From Pirellulales bacterium (GTDB lineage Bacteria; Planctomycetota; Planctomycetia; Pirellulales; JAEUIK01): a stretch of 64,000 bases of DNA. Shown in pieces: positions 16,811-26,044 of this stretch (its first letter is position 1; the number at the start of each line of letters is the position of its first letter). The translations under genes were made by a program, and so were the position numbers. The stretch covers positions 1-64,000 of the forward strand of contig JAIBBY010000008.1 in assembly GCA_019694455.1 (NCBI GenBank). Direction: 5' to 3'. The notes below the pieces were generated by a model. The model did not search any database. It was not told the DNA's origin and saw only the letters and a program-made list of their open reading frames with translations.

Positions 16811-17785
16811 ATGCAACCGAAGCGCATTGCGTCGCTCTTGGCGAGCGGCACTGAGATCTTATACGCACTGGGACTCGGCGATCGAATTGTGGCCGTCAGT
16901 CACGAGTGCGATTGGCCTGGTGAGGTCGCCGACAAGCCACGCGTCACCTTCACTCGTGTCAGCCACGACACGGCTAGCCGCATCATCGATGAACAAGTTC
17001 GCGGTATGCTGGCGGGTGGCGCGTCGCTATACGCCGTCGATATGGAGCAGTTAGAGACGCTCAGGCCCGATCTGATCGTCACCCAAGCGCAGTGCGATGT
17101 CTGCGCGGTGCGGTACGACGACGTCGTGGAAGCGGTTGAACGATCGAAGCGACTGCACGGCACACGGGTGGTGGCGCTGAATCCCACTCGGCTGGAAGAG
17201 GTTTTCCGCGATATGCTCCTGGTCGGCGATGCCGCGGCGGTGTTCGACCAGGCCAAGCAGGCCGTGACTGGCTTGCGCGCCCGGGTCGAACGGATTCGTC
17301 ATGCCGCATCGAAAATTGCGCACTCCGCTCGCCCGCGCGTCGTCTGCGTCGAATGGGTCGATCCGCTGATGATCGCCGCCAATTGGACTCCCGAACTGGT
17401 CGAACTGACGGGAGGGCGCCATGAATTGACCAAGACCGGCATGCATAGCCAATACGCTCGCTGGGAGGACGTGCTCGCGTATCAGCCCGAGGTGATCGTG
17501 GTGGCGCCGTGTGGCTTCGATTTGGCGCGCAGCCAGCGAGAATTGCCGTTGCTTGCCGACCGTCCCGGCTGGAACGCATTGCCCGCGGTGCGCGCCGGGC
17601 GAGTGTACATCTGCGATGGCAACGCGTACTTCAATCGCTCCGGTCCCAGGCTGGTCGACACTCTGGAATTGCTGGCCCACCTGATTCATCCAACGCGCTT
17701 CGCCGAGCCAGAGTGGTCGCGACAGCGCGAACCGGTATGGCGCATGGCTGGTGAGCGGGCTGAAGCCTTGGCTGCAAAGCCGTAG
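16811..17785 (+). CDS. BtuF-like cobalamin-binding/ABC substrate-binding-fold protein
   Basis: The product is 324 residues. The periplasmic-binding-protein fold of class III is clear: RIASLLASGTEILYALGLGD, VAVSHECDWP, LRPDLIVTQAQCDVCAV, a long backbone helix, PRVVCVEWVDPLM and WEDVLAYQPEVIVVAPCGF. This matches the BtuF/FhuD group that binds cobalamin or siderophores. There is no signal peptide; the protein begins directly with the first beta strand, and no transporter genes are nearby. It may therefore act in the cytoplasm, as proposed for similar stand-alone homologues, or the name may reflect only fold. It converges with dnaE, with 14 bases between stop codons. Confidence 0.85.
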   Translation: MQPKRIASLLASGTEILYALGLGDRIVAVSHECDWPGEVADKPRVTFTRVSHDTASRIIDEQVRGMLAGGASLYAVDMEQLETLRPDLIVTQAQCDVCAVRYDDVVEAVERSKRLHGTRVVALNPTRLEEVFRDMLLVGDAAAVFDQAKQAVTGLRARVERIRHAASKIAHSARPRVVCVEWVDPLMIAANWTPELVELTGGRHELTKTGMHSQYARWEDVLAYQPEVIVVAPCGFDLARSQRELPLLADRPGWNALPAVRAGRVYICDGNAYFNRSGPRLVDTLELLAHLIHPTRFAEPEWSRQREPVWRMAGERAEALAAKP

Positions 17786-17799
17786 TCTCTCTCCCCGCG

Positions 17800-20700
17800 C
17801 TAGACCTTCGCCGTTTGTCGGCGATAGCCGTTGGTCGAACCGACTGCGGGACGTGTGTTTGCCTTCGGCGGCGCGGCGAGCAAGCGGAAGTTGCCGGGGC
17901 CGAGCAAGCTCTCCACGCGAGACCGCATCTCGGGACTGAGCTCCAGCCGCAGCGTGTCGCATTCGCAAGTCACTCGGCTGCCGTCGCTTAAATAGAACAT
18001 AAGTTGCAAGGCGTACGCGCCGGGATAACCCCGCAGGATTTCGTAAAGCTGTTCCACATGTCGCTCGCTGTGCTGCGGCTCGGCGAGACGAATGATGACG
18101 CCGCGCGTAAAGCGTTCGTCCAACTCGCCAATCGGAATCAGCTCATTGACGATAAAGTTGGCCTCCTCGCTGCCGGGGCGCTTGTCGATCACTCCCCGCG
18201 CGCAAAGGATGGCATCGGCTTCGACCAAGTGGCCAAAACGGGCAAAGTCCTCGGGCCAAACGATCGTGCGCATGATGCCGGCGGCGTCTTCCAGGTCAAA
18301 CATCGCGTATTTGGTGTTGGTGCTGCCCGGACGAGGATTCTTGGTGTGCGAAAACTTGATCGAGGCGATCATGCCGCCGAGCATCACCTCGGCGCGGTTG
18401 GGGAGCGCCGCGGCCTCGACCGTTGTATGCGAGCAATACGTGCGTAGCTTCTCCTCGTATTCGGCCAGTGGGTGGCTGGAGAGGTAAAACCCGAGCACTT
18501 CCTTTTCGCCCGCTAGTTGCTCGCGCGGGTCTTGCTCGGGCACGTCGGGCATGGCTGCGGCTGCCGCTTGTGGCTCGTCGTCGCCATCGTCGAACAGCCC
18601 CTTTTGACCGCTGGCGCGATCCGAGTGCTTGGCCGCTCCGGCCTGCAATGCTCGCTCGAGCACCGCGGCGCACTGGGCGCGGCGAAAGCCAAACGAATCG
18701 AAGGCGCCCGCCTTAATGAGCGATTCAATGGCGGCGCGGTTCACCTGGCTGGGATCAATGCGCTCGCAGAAGTCGAAGAGGTCGCGGTACGGGCCGTTTT
18801 GTTGGCGTTCGCTAAAGATCGCCGTGGCGGCGTCGCGCCCGCACCCCTTGATGGCGGCCAGGCCAAAGTGGATTTGCTCGTCGGCCACGCTGAACTCGGG
18901 CTGCGAACGGTTGACATCAGGCGGGTTAACGACGATCTCCATGCGGCGGCAGTCTTCGAGATGCTCGACGAGCGAGTCTTTCTTCTTGAAGTTGCGGCCA
19001 TCCATGTCGCCGCAGAGCAAGGCCGCCATGAACTCGACGGAATAATGCGCCTTGAGGTAGGCGGTCATGTAGGCAATGAGCGCGTAGGCGGTAGAGTGAC
19101 TCTTGTTGAAGCCGTAACCGGCGAACTTTTCGATCAGCTCAAAGACCTCGACCGCTTCCTTTTTGGAGAGTCCCTTGGCGGTGGCGCCGCTGACAAAGTC
19201 CTCGCGGAACTTGGCGATGAGCGGCAGCTTTTTCTTGCTGATCGCCTTGATGCAGGTGTAGGAACTGGAAAGCTCAATGTCCCCCAGGCGACTGAGTATC
19301 CGCATCACCTGCTCTTGATACACCATCACGCCGTGCGTCTCTTCGAGCACTTCGCGCATCACCGGATGCTTGTACTCCGGCTGTTGCCGGCCGTGCTTGA
19401 CCTGGATGTAGTCGTCGACCATCCCCCCTTCTAGCGGGCCGGGGCGATACAGCGCGTTGGTGGCGATGATGTCGCGAAAATGGTCGGGTTTCATCCGCTG
19501 CAACAGATCACGGATGCCGCCGCTTTCGAGCTGAAAGATGCCCTTGGTTTCGCCGCGGCAAAGCACGCCAAAGCTTTTGGCGTCGTCGAGCGGAAAGCGA
19601 TACGGGTCGACGCGCTCGCCGGTGGTTTGCTCGATCAAGTCGACCGCCTTGGCCAGGATGGTGAGGTTGCGCAGGCCGAGAAAGTCCATCTTCAACAGGC
19701 CGGCGCGCTCCACATCGCCCATGGCCCATTGGGTGATGATTTCGTCCTTGCCTGTCACTTGCTGTAGCGGCACGTATTCGACCAGCGGTTGATCGGCGAT
19801 GACGACCGCCGCCGCGTGCGTGCCGACGTTGCGGGCGAGCCCCTCGATCGATTTTGCCAGATCGAGCAGTTCGCGGATCTCGCCGTCGCTGTCGTAGGCC
19901 TTCTTCAAGTCGTCGCTCTTTTGCAGCGCTTGTTTGAGCGTGATGCCGAGTTGGTCGGGCACCATGGCCACCACGGTGTCGACACGCGGAATCGGCAGCC
20001 CCAGGGCGCGGCCCACATCGCGAATCGCCGCGCGCGCCGCAAGTGTGCCAAAGGTGCCGATCTGCGCCACGTTGGCGGCGCCGTACTTTTCCTTGACGTA
20101 GTCGATGACCTCGCCGCGCCGATCCTTGCAGAAGTCGATGTCGATATCGGGCGCCTCTTTGCGGTTCTCGTCGAGGAATCGCTCAAACAGCAAATCGTAG
20201 CGCAGCGGACAGACGTGGCTCAGGTGCAGGCCATACGACACGAGCGAGCCAACCCCCGATCCGCGCGCCGTGCACGGGATGCCGCGCTCACGGGCGAAGC
20301 GGACAAAGTCCCAAACAATGAGAAAATAGTTGGCAAAGCCGAGCGTATTGATCACATATAACTCGCGCTCGAGCCGAGCGAGCACCTCTTGCTGCAACTC
20401 CCCCTCGGGTGTGAGGCGTTCGGCGTCTCCCTGATAGCTTTCCTTCAAACCGGTCACGACCAATTCGCGTAGAAAATCGGCGGCGGATGTTTCCGGCGGC
20501 AGTGTATAGGTGGGAAAGTGTCGCTTGCCAAGCTCCAAGTCGATGTCGACCGAATCGGCGATCTCCTGACTGCGGGCTACGGCGTCCGCGAGACCAGGAA
20601 ATGCGCCGTACATCTCGTCCGGCGCGCGAAGATAAAATTGGTCGTTCTCCATCCGCATGCGGTTGGTGTCGGTGCGAAAGCGACCGGTGTTGATGCACAG

Positions 20701-21378
20701 CAGCACGTCTTGCGCCTCGGCGTCTTTTTGATAGACGTAGTGCGCGTCGCTGGTGGCCACCAGCGGAATGCCGAGTCGGCGGGCGACATCGACCGAGCCC
20801 TCCATCGCCAATCGCTGGATTTCCAGCCCGTTGTTTTGGATTTCGATAAAGTAGCGATCGCCAAAGACGCCGTGGAACCACTCGGCGATTTTGGCGGCTT
20901 CGTCGAGATTGAGATCGGGATTGCCGCCGCGTAGAAATGCCCGGCTGAACTCGCCCGAGACGCATCCGCTGAGGCAGATCAATCCGTCGCTGTGGTCGGC
21001 CAATAGCTCGCGATCAATGCGCGGCTTGCGATAGAATCCTTCGAGATAGCCGCGGCTGGCGAGCTTGACCAGGTTTTTGAAGCCGGCGCGGTTCTTCGCC
21101 AACAGTGTGAGGTGATAGCTCGCCTCGCCGTTGGTGTCGACGCTCTTGTTGAAGCGGCTACCGGGGGCGATGTAGGCCTCGTACCCAAGCACCGGATTGA
21201 TGCCAGCGTCCTTGGCCTTGGTGTAAAACTCCAGCGCCCCGTGCAGGTTGCCGTGATCGGTCAGGGCCAAGGCGTTCATGCCCAACTCTTTGGCGCGATC
21301 GATCAACGTGCCGATGCGCGCGGCCCCGTCGAGCAGGCTGAAATGACTATGACAATGCAGATGGACAAAATTGCTCAT
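17800..21378 (-). CDS. dnaE: DNA polymerase III subunit alpha
   Basis: The product is 1192 residues, the usual DnaE1 length. A PHP domain begins at residue 6 (HLHCHSHFSLLDGA) and continues with ALALTDHGNLHGALEFY, retaining several metal-binding residues. The polymerase catalytic region includes CTARGSGVGSLVSYGL and APDIDIDFCKDRRGEV, the acidic triad region, then the beta-binding and OB-fold regions (VMLGGMIASIKFSHTKN ... YAMFDLEDAAG). ATG at 21378 begins the PHP domain directly; the 30 extra residues upstream are not conserved-like. It is the replicative chain-elongating subunit. It appears monocistronic here. No intein or split is seen. Confidence 0.97.
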   Translation of the reverse strand: MSNFVHLHCHSHFSLLDGAARIGTLIDRAKELGMNALALTDHGNLHGALEFYTKAKDAGINPVLGYEAYIAPGSRFNKSVDTNGEASYHLTLLAKNRAGFKNLVKLASRGYLEGFYRKPRIDRELLADHSDGLICLSGCVSGEFSRAFLRGGNPDLNLDEAAKIAEWFHGVFGDRYFIEIQNNGLEIQRLAMEGSVDVARRLGIPLVATSDAHYVYQKDAEAQDVLLCINTGRFRTDTNRMRMENDQFYLRAPDEMYGAFPGLADAVARSQEIADSVDIDLELGKRHFPTYTLPPETSAADFLRELVVTGLKESYQGDAERLTPEGELQQEVLARLERELYVINTLGFANYFLIVWDFVRFARERGIPCTARGSGVGSLVSYGLHLSHVCPLRYDLLFERFLDENRKEAPDIDIDFCKDRRGEVIDYVKEKYGAANVAQIGTFGTLAARAAIRDVGRALGLPIPRVDTVVAMVPDQLGITLKQALQKSDDLKKAYDSDGEIRELLDLAKSIEGLARNVGTHAAAVVIADQPLVEYVPLQQVTGKDEIITQWAMGDVERAGLLKMDFLGLRNLTILAKAVDLIEQTTGERVDPYRFPLDDAKSFGVLCRGETKGIFQLESGGIRDLLQRMKPDHFRDIIATNALYRPGPLEGGMVDDYIQVKHGRQQPEYKHPVMREVLEETHGVMVYQEQVMRILSRLGDIELSSSYTCIKAISKKKLPLIAKFREDFVSGATAKGLSKKEAVEVFELIEKFAGYGFNKSHSTAYALIAYMTAYLKAHYSVEFMAALLCGDMDGRNFKKKDSLVEHLEDCRRMEIVVNPPDVNRSQPEFSVADEQIHFGLAAIKGCGRDAATAIFSERQQNGPYRDLFDFCERIDPSQVNRAAIESLIKAGAFDSFGFRRAQCAAVLERALQAGAAKHSDRASGQKGLFDDGDDEPQAAAAAMPDVPEQDPREQLAGEKEVLGFYLSSHPLAEYEEKLRTYCSHTTVEAAALPNRAEVMLGGMIASIKFSHTKNPRPGSTNTKYAMFDLEDAAGIMRTIVWPEDFARFGHLVEADAILCARGVIDKRPGSEEANFIVNELIPIGELDERFTRGVIIRLAEPQHSERHVEQLYEILRGYPGAYALQLMFYLSDGSRVTCECDTLRLELSPEMRSRVESLLGPGNFRLLAAPPKANTRPAVGSTNGYRRQTAKV

Positions 21379-21511
21379 ACAATCCTTCGAGCGGTAAGAC
21401 TCCGTATGGCCCTGCCGGCTGCCCGCGAGATCAACAGGCATTGTCGCGCTGGACGCGATGGCTAGCAAGCAGTGGCGCCGGCGATTGCCGGCCGCGTGAT
21501 CCGGTCGTTCT

Positions 21512-21979
21512 TCAATCGCGCGGTTCGCCTGGTCCAGCGGCTTGCATTGTGCTGCTTAGTGGGTGTTTGTCTGTATCCGCGCTTGTCAGCACGTACCGCT
21601 TTGGCTCCTTCGGTTCGTAAAGGCTCAGCTTGCATTTGCTACACTGCCACATATAGTCGTCGCGCACTTGCCAGCGAATGAAGTGGCCCCAAAAGAACCG
21701 TCGTGAGCAGCGCGGACAACGAAGAAACTGCGCGCGAATTGCCGCCGCAAGCATCGTCGCCATACCGATTGCGAACAGCGCGAACCCCAGCAGTCCAAAC
21801 ACGGCCAGCGCCCAATCGGCGGCCATTCCGCTGCTTTCCAAGGCGGACAGCAAGATACCGATCAAAGCGCCACACAACAAAAAGCCGATTCCGCGCGTCA
21901 GTCGACGTCCATGGCGCCGAAACTTCGCCCAGTCGGCGTCGTAGGCGTCGGGCTGTTCGTATTCGATGCGCAGGCCCAT
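21512..21979 (-). CDS. Small membrane protein with CxxC zinc-ribbon pair
   Basis: The product is 155 residues from ATG 21979. A TTG at 22030 would lengthen it by 17 residues but would run over the promoter assigned to sdhC, so I prefer the shorter form. Two membrane helices (about residues 30-52 and 58-82) are followed by CPRCSRRFFWGHF and WQCSKCKLSLYEP, two CxxC pairs able to hold one zinc ion in a cytosolic ribbon. The tail is hydrophilic. The pattern resembles many small planctomycete proteins without assigned function. It is divergent from sdhCAB and is not clearly part of any operon. Confidence 0.7.
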   Translation of the reverse strand: MGLRIEYEQPDAYDADWAKFRRHGRRLTRGIGFLLCGALIGILLSALESSGMAADWALAVFGLLGFALFAIGMATMLAAAIRAQFLRCPRCSRRFFWGHFIRWQVRDDYMWQCSKCKLSLYEPKEPKRYVLTSADTDKHPLSSTMQAAGPGEPRD

Positions 21980-22019
21980 GGCGTTTGTCGTTCCCCATTG
22001 TTGCCCCCAAACCGCTACC

Positions 22020-22047
22020 TTGTCAGTCAACTTCCGAATCTTATACT
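22020..22047 (+). promoter_or_regulatory. Strong sigma70-like promoter of sdhCAB
   Basis: TTGTCA (22020-22025) and TATACT (22042-22047) match the consensus 5/6 each with a 16-base spacer. The predicted transcription start is about 22054, giving a leader of about 130 bases before the sdhC GTG. Confidence 0.6.
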
Positions 22048-22134
22048 GAGGGGGCGCTTAGACTTGGGCGATCATCGCGGGCCGTTTTTAGCGCGAGACG
22101 CCTGCCGACGTGCCCTCAATAATTCAATGTTTCG

Positions 22135-22162
22135 CCAGTCGGCCTCGCTTCGTGCCGGCTGG
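22135..22162 (+). promoter_or_regulatory. Leader hairpin upstream of sdhC
   Basis: CCAGTCGGC (22135-22143) pairs with GCCGGCTGG (22154-22162) around a ten-base loop, with one G-U pair. It ends 23 bases before the sdhC start and lies within the predicted transcript leader. A role in translation or mRNA stability is possible but unproven. Confidence 0.3.
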
Positions 22163-22185
22163 CATCGTACACAGAAAGGCATCGA

Positions 22186-23034
22186 GTGGAGACCCTTCAG
22201 ACGGGCGCCCTCTTCGGTCGCAACGACTTTCTGCTGCGGCGTTTGCATTCGCTCACCGGCTTGGTGCCGGTCGGCGCCTATATGGTGGTCCATCTGGCCA
22301 CCAACGCCACCGTCATCGACGGCCCGCGCAGCTTCCAAAGCCGCGTCGACATGATCCACAGCCTCGGCTGGTTTCTACCGTTTGTCGAGTGGACCTTCAT
22401 TTTTTTGCCACTGTTGTTCCACGCGTTTTTCGGCGTGATTCTGATTCGCTCGGGTCAGCAAAACGTCAGCAATTATCCGTACCAAGGCAATGTCCGCTAC
22501 TTTTTGCAGCGACTTACCGCCTGGATCGCGCTGGCCTTTATTTTCTGGCATGTGTTTGAGATGCACGGCTGGATCAAGCCGGCGGCGGAACAGTTTGGCG
22601 GCGCCAGATTTCGCCATCTTTACGCAACTAGCTCAGCGGCCGGCGTGATTCAATCCAGTCCGGTGCTCGAAATCTTCTACCTTGTCGGCGTGCTCGCCTG
22701 TGTCTACCACCTGGCCAATGGAACCTGGACGGCCGGCATTACCTGGGGATTGTGGTCCACGGCTGCGGCCCAGCGCCGCGCCAATTGGGTTTGTCTGGCA
22801 ATTGGTGTGCTGGTAGCTGGACTTGGGCTCTCGGCGCTAGTCGGCATCAAGCGGGTCAACGTCGAGCAGGCGTTCCAGGTCGAACAGCAGATCAACGCGC
22901 AGAAAGTCGCCAGCGGCGAGATCACGCAGCACGAAGCGGATGAAATCCCCGATCTGCCGCAGCTTAAATCGCAAAACGGCGCTGAGTCGCAGGCCGAGCA
23001 AGCGGCCAGCGCAACCCAAAGCGACGAGTCGTAA
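22186..23034 (+). CDS. sdhC: Succinate dehydrogenase cytochrome b subunit
   Basis: The product is 282 residues, starting with GTG 22186 after AGAAAGG. It is the single, five-helix membrane anchor of B. subtilis-type complex II: helices near residues 20-45, 65-85, 105-125, 155-178 and 200-222. Candidate haem-ligand histidines sit in RRLHSLTGLVPVGAY, MVVHLATNA, LLFHAFFG, FWHVFEMHG and VYHLANG. It would carry two b haems and the menaquinone site. The C-terminal 60 residues are a hydrophilic, Gln/Glu/Ala-rich tail longer than usual. It is the first gene of sdhCAB and is preceded by a clear promoter. Confidence 0.93.
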   Translation: METLQTGALFGRNDFLLRRLHSLTGLVPVGAYMVVHLATNATVIDGPRSFQSRVDMIHSLGWFLPFVEWTFIFLPLLFHAFFGVILIRSGQQNVSNYPYQGNVRYFLQRLTAWIALAFIFWHVFEMHGWIKPAAEQFGGARFRHLYATSSAAGVIQSSPVLEIFYLVGVLACVYHLANGTWTAGITWGLWSTAAAQRRANWVCLAIGVLVAGLGLSALVGIKRVNVEQAFQVEQQINAQKVASGEITQHEADEIPDLPQLKSQNGAESQAEQAASATQSDES

Positions 23035-23097
23035 CCGCACAAGCACGATTGCTCGCTGCGCAAGGGCCGCGAGCCTGACATAAGGATCGAGATCGCG

Positions 23098-25107
23098 ATG
23101 GCAAAGCAGCGCGTGATGGTTGTGGGAGGGGGGCTGGCCGGGTTGGCCGCCGCCATGAAATTGGCCGAACTCGGCGTCGACGTCGATATCATGAGCCTCA
23201 CCCCGGTGAAGCGCTCGCACAGCGTTTGTGCCCAAGGAGGCATCAACAGCGTCAACAGCTTGACTCGCCAGCAAGGCGACAACGAATGGCTGCATTTCGA
23301 CGACACTGTCTACGGCGGCGACTTTCTCCAGCATCAGCCGCCGGTTAAGGAGATGTGCTATTCCGGTCCCAAGATCATCGATCTCATGGATCGGTTGGGT
23401 GTCCCCTTCAATCGCACGCCAGAAGGTTTTCGCGACCAGCGCCGCTTTGGCGGAACGCTTTACAAGCGCACCGCCTTCTCTGGCGCTACCACCGGACAGC
23501 AACTGCTCTACGCGCTCGATGAGCAGGTTCGCCGCTGGGAGACTGCTGGCGCCATTCGCAAGTTCGAGTTTTGGGACTTTCTGGGCCCCATCATCGACGA
23601 TGCCGGCGTGTGCCGCGGTTGCGTCGGACAAGACTTGGTCACCATGGAGATCCGCGCGTTTCCGGCCGATGCCGTGATCGTCGGATCGGGCGGGGCGGGC
23701 TTGATCTTTGGTCGTTCCACCATGTCGATGGCGTGTAACGGTAGCGCGGCCAGTCGCTGTTTTCAGGCGGGCGCCAAGTACGGCAACCCCGAGTTCGTGC
23801 AGGTCCATCCCACCGCCATCCCCGGCGCCGACAAACTGCGACTTATGAGCGAGAGCGCTCGCGGCGAAGGGGGCCGTGTTTGGGTGCCGCGCAAGCCGCA
23901 GGACAACCGCAATCCCCGGCAAATTCCCGAGGCGGAGCGATACTACTTTCTCGAAGAGCGCTATCCGACCTACGGCAATCTCGTCCCACGCGACATCGCC
24001 ACGCGCGAAATCTTCAACGTCTGCACCAAGGAAGGCCTGTCGGTCGAAAATGACCGCCTCTGCGTTTATCTCGATCTCACCCACCTGCCGCGCAAAACAC
24101 TCGATCAAAAGCTCGGCGGCATCCTCGAAATCTACGAGAAGTTCCAAGGCGTCGACCCGCGCGACGCGCCGATGAAAATCTTCCCCGCCGTCCACTACTT
24201 CATGGGCGGATTATGGGTGGACTACGAGCGCGCCGCCGAGGGAGGCATCAAGTACGGCTCTCCCAAGAATCAGCGCACCAGCATCCCTGGTCTCTACGCC
24301 ATTGGCGAATGCGACTATCAGTACCACGGCGCCAATCGGCTCGGCGCCAACAGTCTGCTGAGTTGCATCTTCACCGGCCTGATGATTGCCCCCACCGCCC
24401 AAGCGTGGCTCAAGTCGCAGGCCAAGGCGGCGAGCGAACTGCAGCCCGCCCTCTTCGACGGCGCGGTCGCTCAGCAACGCGAGCGCCACGAAGCGCTGCT
24501 TAAACGCACCGGCAAAGGCGAAAACCCTTATCTCTTGCACCAAGAGTTGGGCGATGTGATGACCCGCTCGGCCACGGTAGTTCGCTACAACGATGTGCTC
24601 CGCGACGCCTACGGCAAGCTGTGCGAATTGACCGATCGAGCCAAGCACTGCTCCGTCTCCGATACGGGCCAGTGGACCAATCAAAACGTCGTGTTCACCA
24701 AAGCGCTGGTCGATATGTTTCCCTTGGCCAAGGCGATCGTGAAAGGCGCCTTGGCTCGCGATGAGTGCCGCGGCGCCCACTACAAGCCCGACTTCGAAAT
24801 GCCCGGCATCGACGCCACGGAACCGGCGGAACGTCGCCGCGAGGCGGAATCCTGGTGCGACCGCTTCGACGAGAACCTCCGCAAATGGCTCAAATCGACC
24901 ATCGCCACCGTCGGCGCCGATGGCGAGCCGACGCTCTCCTACGAAGAGGTCGACACTTCGCTCCTCCCGCCGCGCCCTCGTCTCTATGGTCTGGTCGGCG
25001 CCGAAGTAATTGAAGACGTTTGGAAAGAGCGTCAGGCACGCCGGGCCCCCGCGGGCGCCGACGGCAATGGCGCCAAAAAGCAAGGCGCGACGGCTGCCAC
25101 GCACTAA
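23098..25107 (+). CDS. sdhA: Succinate dehydrogenase flavoprotein subunit
   Basis: The product is 669 residues. The FAD-binding fold begins VMVVGGGLAGLAAAMKLAE. The covalent-FAD histidine is expected at H41 in KRSHSVCAQGGINS. Further signatures are YCRGCVGQDLV, GNPEFVQVHPTAIPG, FPAVHYFMGGLWVDY (substrate-site His) and GECDYQYHGANRLGANSLL. Together with SdhB and SdhC it oxidises succinate to fumarate on the cytoplasmic face and passes electrons to quinone. The sequence is of the B. subtilis/epsilonproteobacterial kind. It lies 63 bases after sdhC and 40 bases before sdhB. The last 25 residues are low-complexity Ala/Gly/Lys. Confidence 0.96.
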   Translation: MAKQRVMVVGGGLAGLAAAMKLAELGVDVDIMSLTPVKRSHSVCAQGGINSVNSLTRQQGDNEWLHFDDTVYGGDFLQHQPPVKEMCYSGPKIIDLMDRLGVPFNRTPEGFRDQRRFGGTLYKRTAFSGATTGQQLLYALDEQVRRWETAGAIRKFEFWDFLGPIIDDAGVCRGCVGQDLVTMEIRAFPADAVIVGSGGAGLIFGRSTMSMACNGSAASRCFQAGAKYGNPEFVQVHPTAIPGADKLRLMSESARGEGGRVWVPRKPQDNRNPRQIPEAERYYFLEERYPTYGNLVPRDIATREIFNVCTKEGLSVENDRLCVYLDLTHLPRKTLDQKLGGILEIYEKFQGVDPRDAPMKIFPAVHYFMGGLWVDYERAAEGGIKYGSPKNQRTSIPGLYAIGECDYQYHGANRLGANSLLSCIFTGLMIAPTAQAWLKSQAKAASELQPALFDGAVAQQRERHEALLKRTGKGENPYLLHQELGDVMTRSATVVRYNDVLRDAYGKLCELTDRAKHCSVSDTGQWTNQNVVFTKALVDMFPLAKAIVKGALARDECRGAHYKPDFEMPGIDATEPAERRREAESWCDRFDENLRKWLKSTIATVGADGEPTLSYEEVDTSLLPPRPRLYGLVGAEVIEDVWKERQARRAPAGADGNGAKKQGATAATH

Positions 25108-25147
25108 CCAGCGAATCGAGATCGAAACCAGCAGAATCAGGAAGACG

Positions 25148-26023
25148 ATGAGTCATTCGCATAACGGAAACGCTCACGACAGTCATGGTCACGGCGGCGC
25201 GGCGCGCGACTTCGAAGTGCGCGTGCTACGGCAAGACAGCCCGGGCGAGCCCAGCTATTGGGAACGGCATCGTGTGACCCGCGAGCTCGATATGAACGTC
25301 ATTAGCGTGCTGCAGCGGATCGCGGCCCAAAGCGAAACGCTCGATGGTCGCGCGGTTACCCCCGTTGCCTGGGATTGCAATTGCCTGGAAGAAGTCTGCG
25401 GCGCCTGTACCATGGTCATCAATGGCCGCGTCCGTCAGGCATGCACCGCTTTGGTCGATCGGCTCCTCGAAGACGAGCCTGGGCAGATCGAACTGCGCCC
25501 CATGACCAAATTCCCGGTCGTCCGCGACCTAGTCGTCAACCGTCGTCGTCTGTTCCGGGCACTGGAGCGCGTCCGCGCTTGGAATCCGGTCGACGGCTAC
25601 TACGACCTGGGGCCTGGACCACGACAATCTCCAGACGAGCAACAACTGGCCTATTCGTTCAGTCAGTGCATGAGTTGTGGTTGTTGCCTCGACGCCTGCC
25701 CGCAGTACGGCAAGATCGACGTCGAAAAGCGTGAGGGCGAAACCGACGATGAGCATCGCGCGCGCGAGAACGAAGCCTACGACACCGGCTTCATTGGCGC
25801 CCATGCCATGAACCAGGCCGTGCTCTTCAATTCAAATCCCACGGGGCGAATGAATTCCGCGGAGCGGCTTGAGGCGCTCGCCAGCCCGGGTGGAGTCCAG
25901 GTCTGCGGCAACGCTCAAAATTGCGTCGTGGTCTGCCCCAAGCTGATTCCTAACAGCACAGCAATCGGCATCGCCGGCCGCACCACAACCGTATACAAAA
26001 TCAAGCAGTGGTTTGGGCGTTAA
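25148..26023 (+). CDS. sdhB: Succinate dehydrogenase iron-sulfur subunit
   Basis: The product is 291 residues from ATG 25148, preceded by AGGAAG. The N-terminus is His/Gly-rich (HSHNGNAHDSHGHGG), an unusual extension. The [2Fe-2S] domain has CLEEVCGAC plus a Cys eleven residues later. The C-terminal domain has CMSCGCCLDACP for a [4Fe-4S] cluster and CGNAQNCVVVCPK for the third cluster. It links the flavin of SdhA to the haems/quinone of SdhC. It ends the operon; the next gene converges only 21 bases away. Confidence 0.95.
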   Translation: MSHSHNGNAHDSHGHGGAARDFEVRVLRQDSPGEPSYWERHRVTRELDMNVISVLQRIAAQSETLDGRAVTPVAWDCNCLEEVCGACTMVINGRVRQACTALVDRLLEDEPGQIELRPMTKFPVVRDLVVNRRRLFRALERVRAWNPVDGYYDLGPGPRQSPDEQQLAYSFSQCMSCGCCLDACPQYGKIDVEKREGETDDEHRARENEAYDTGFIGAHAMNQAVLFNSNPTGRMNSAERLEALASPGGVQVCGNAQNCVVVCPKLIPNSTAIGIAGRTTTVYKIKQWFGR

Positions 26024-26044
26024 CGAAGCGATTGATCCGCTGCG

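Noticed and set aside
22837-24195. 452-codon minus-strand frame opposite sdhA
   Set aside because: No recognisable motif; sdhA is well supported on the plus strand.
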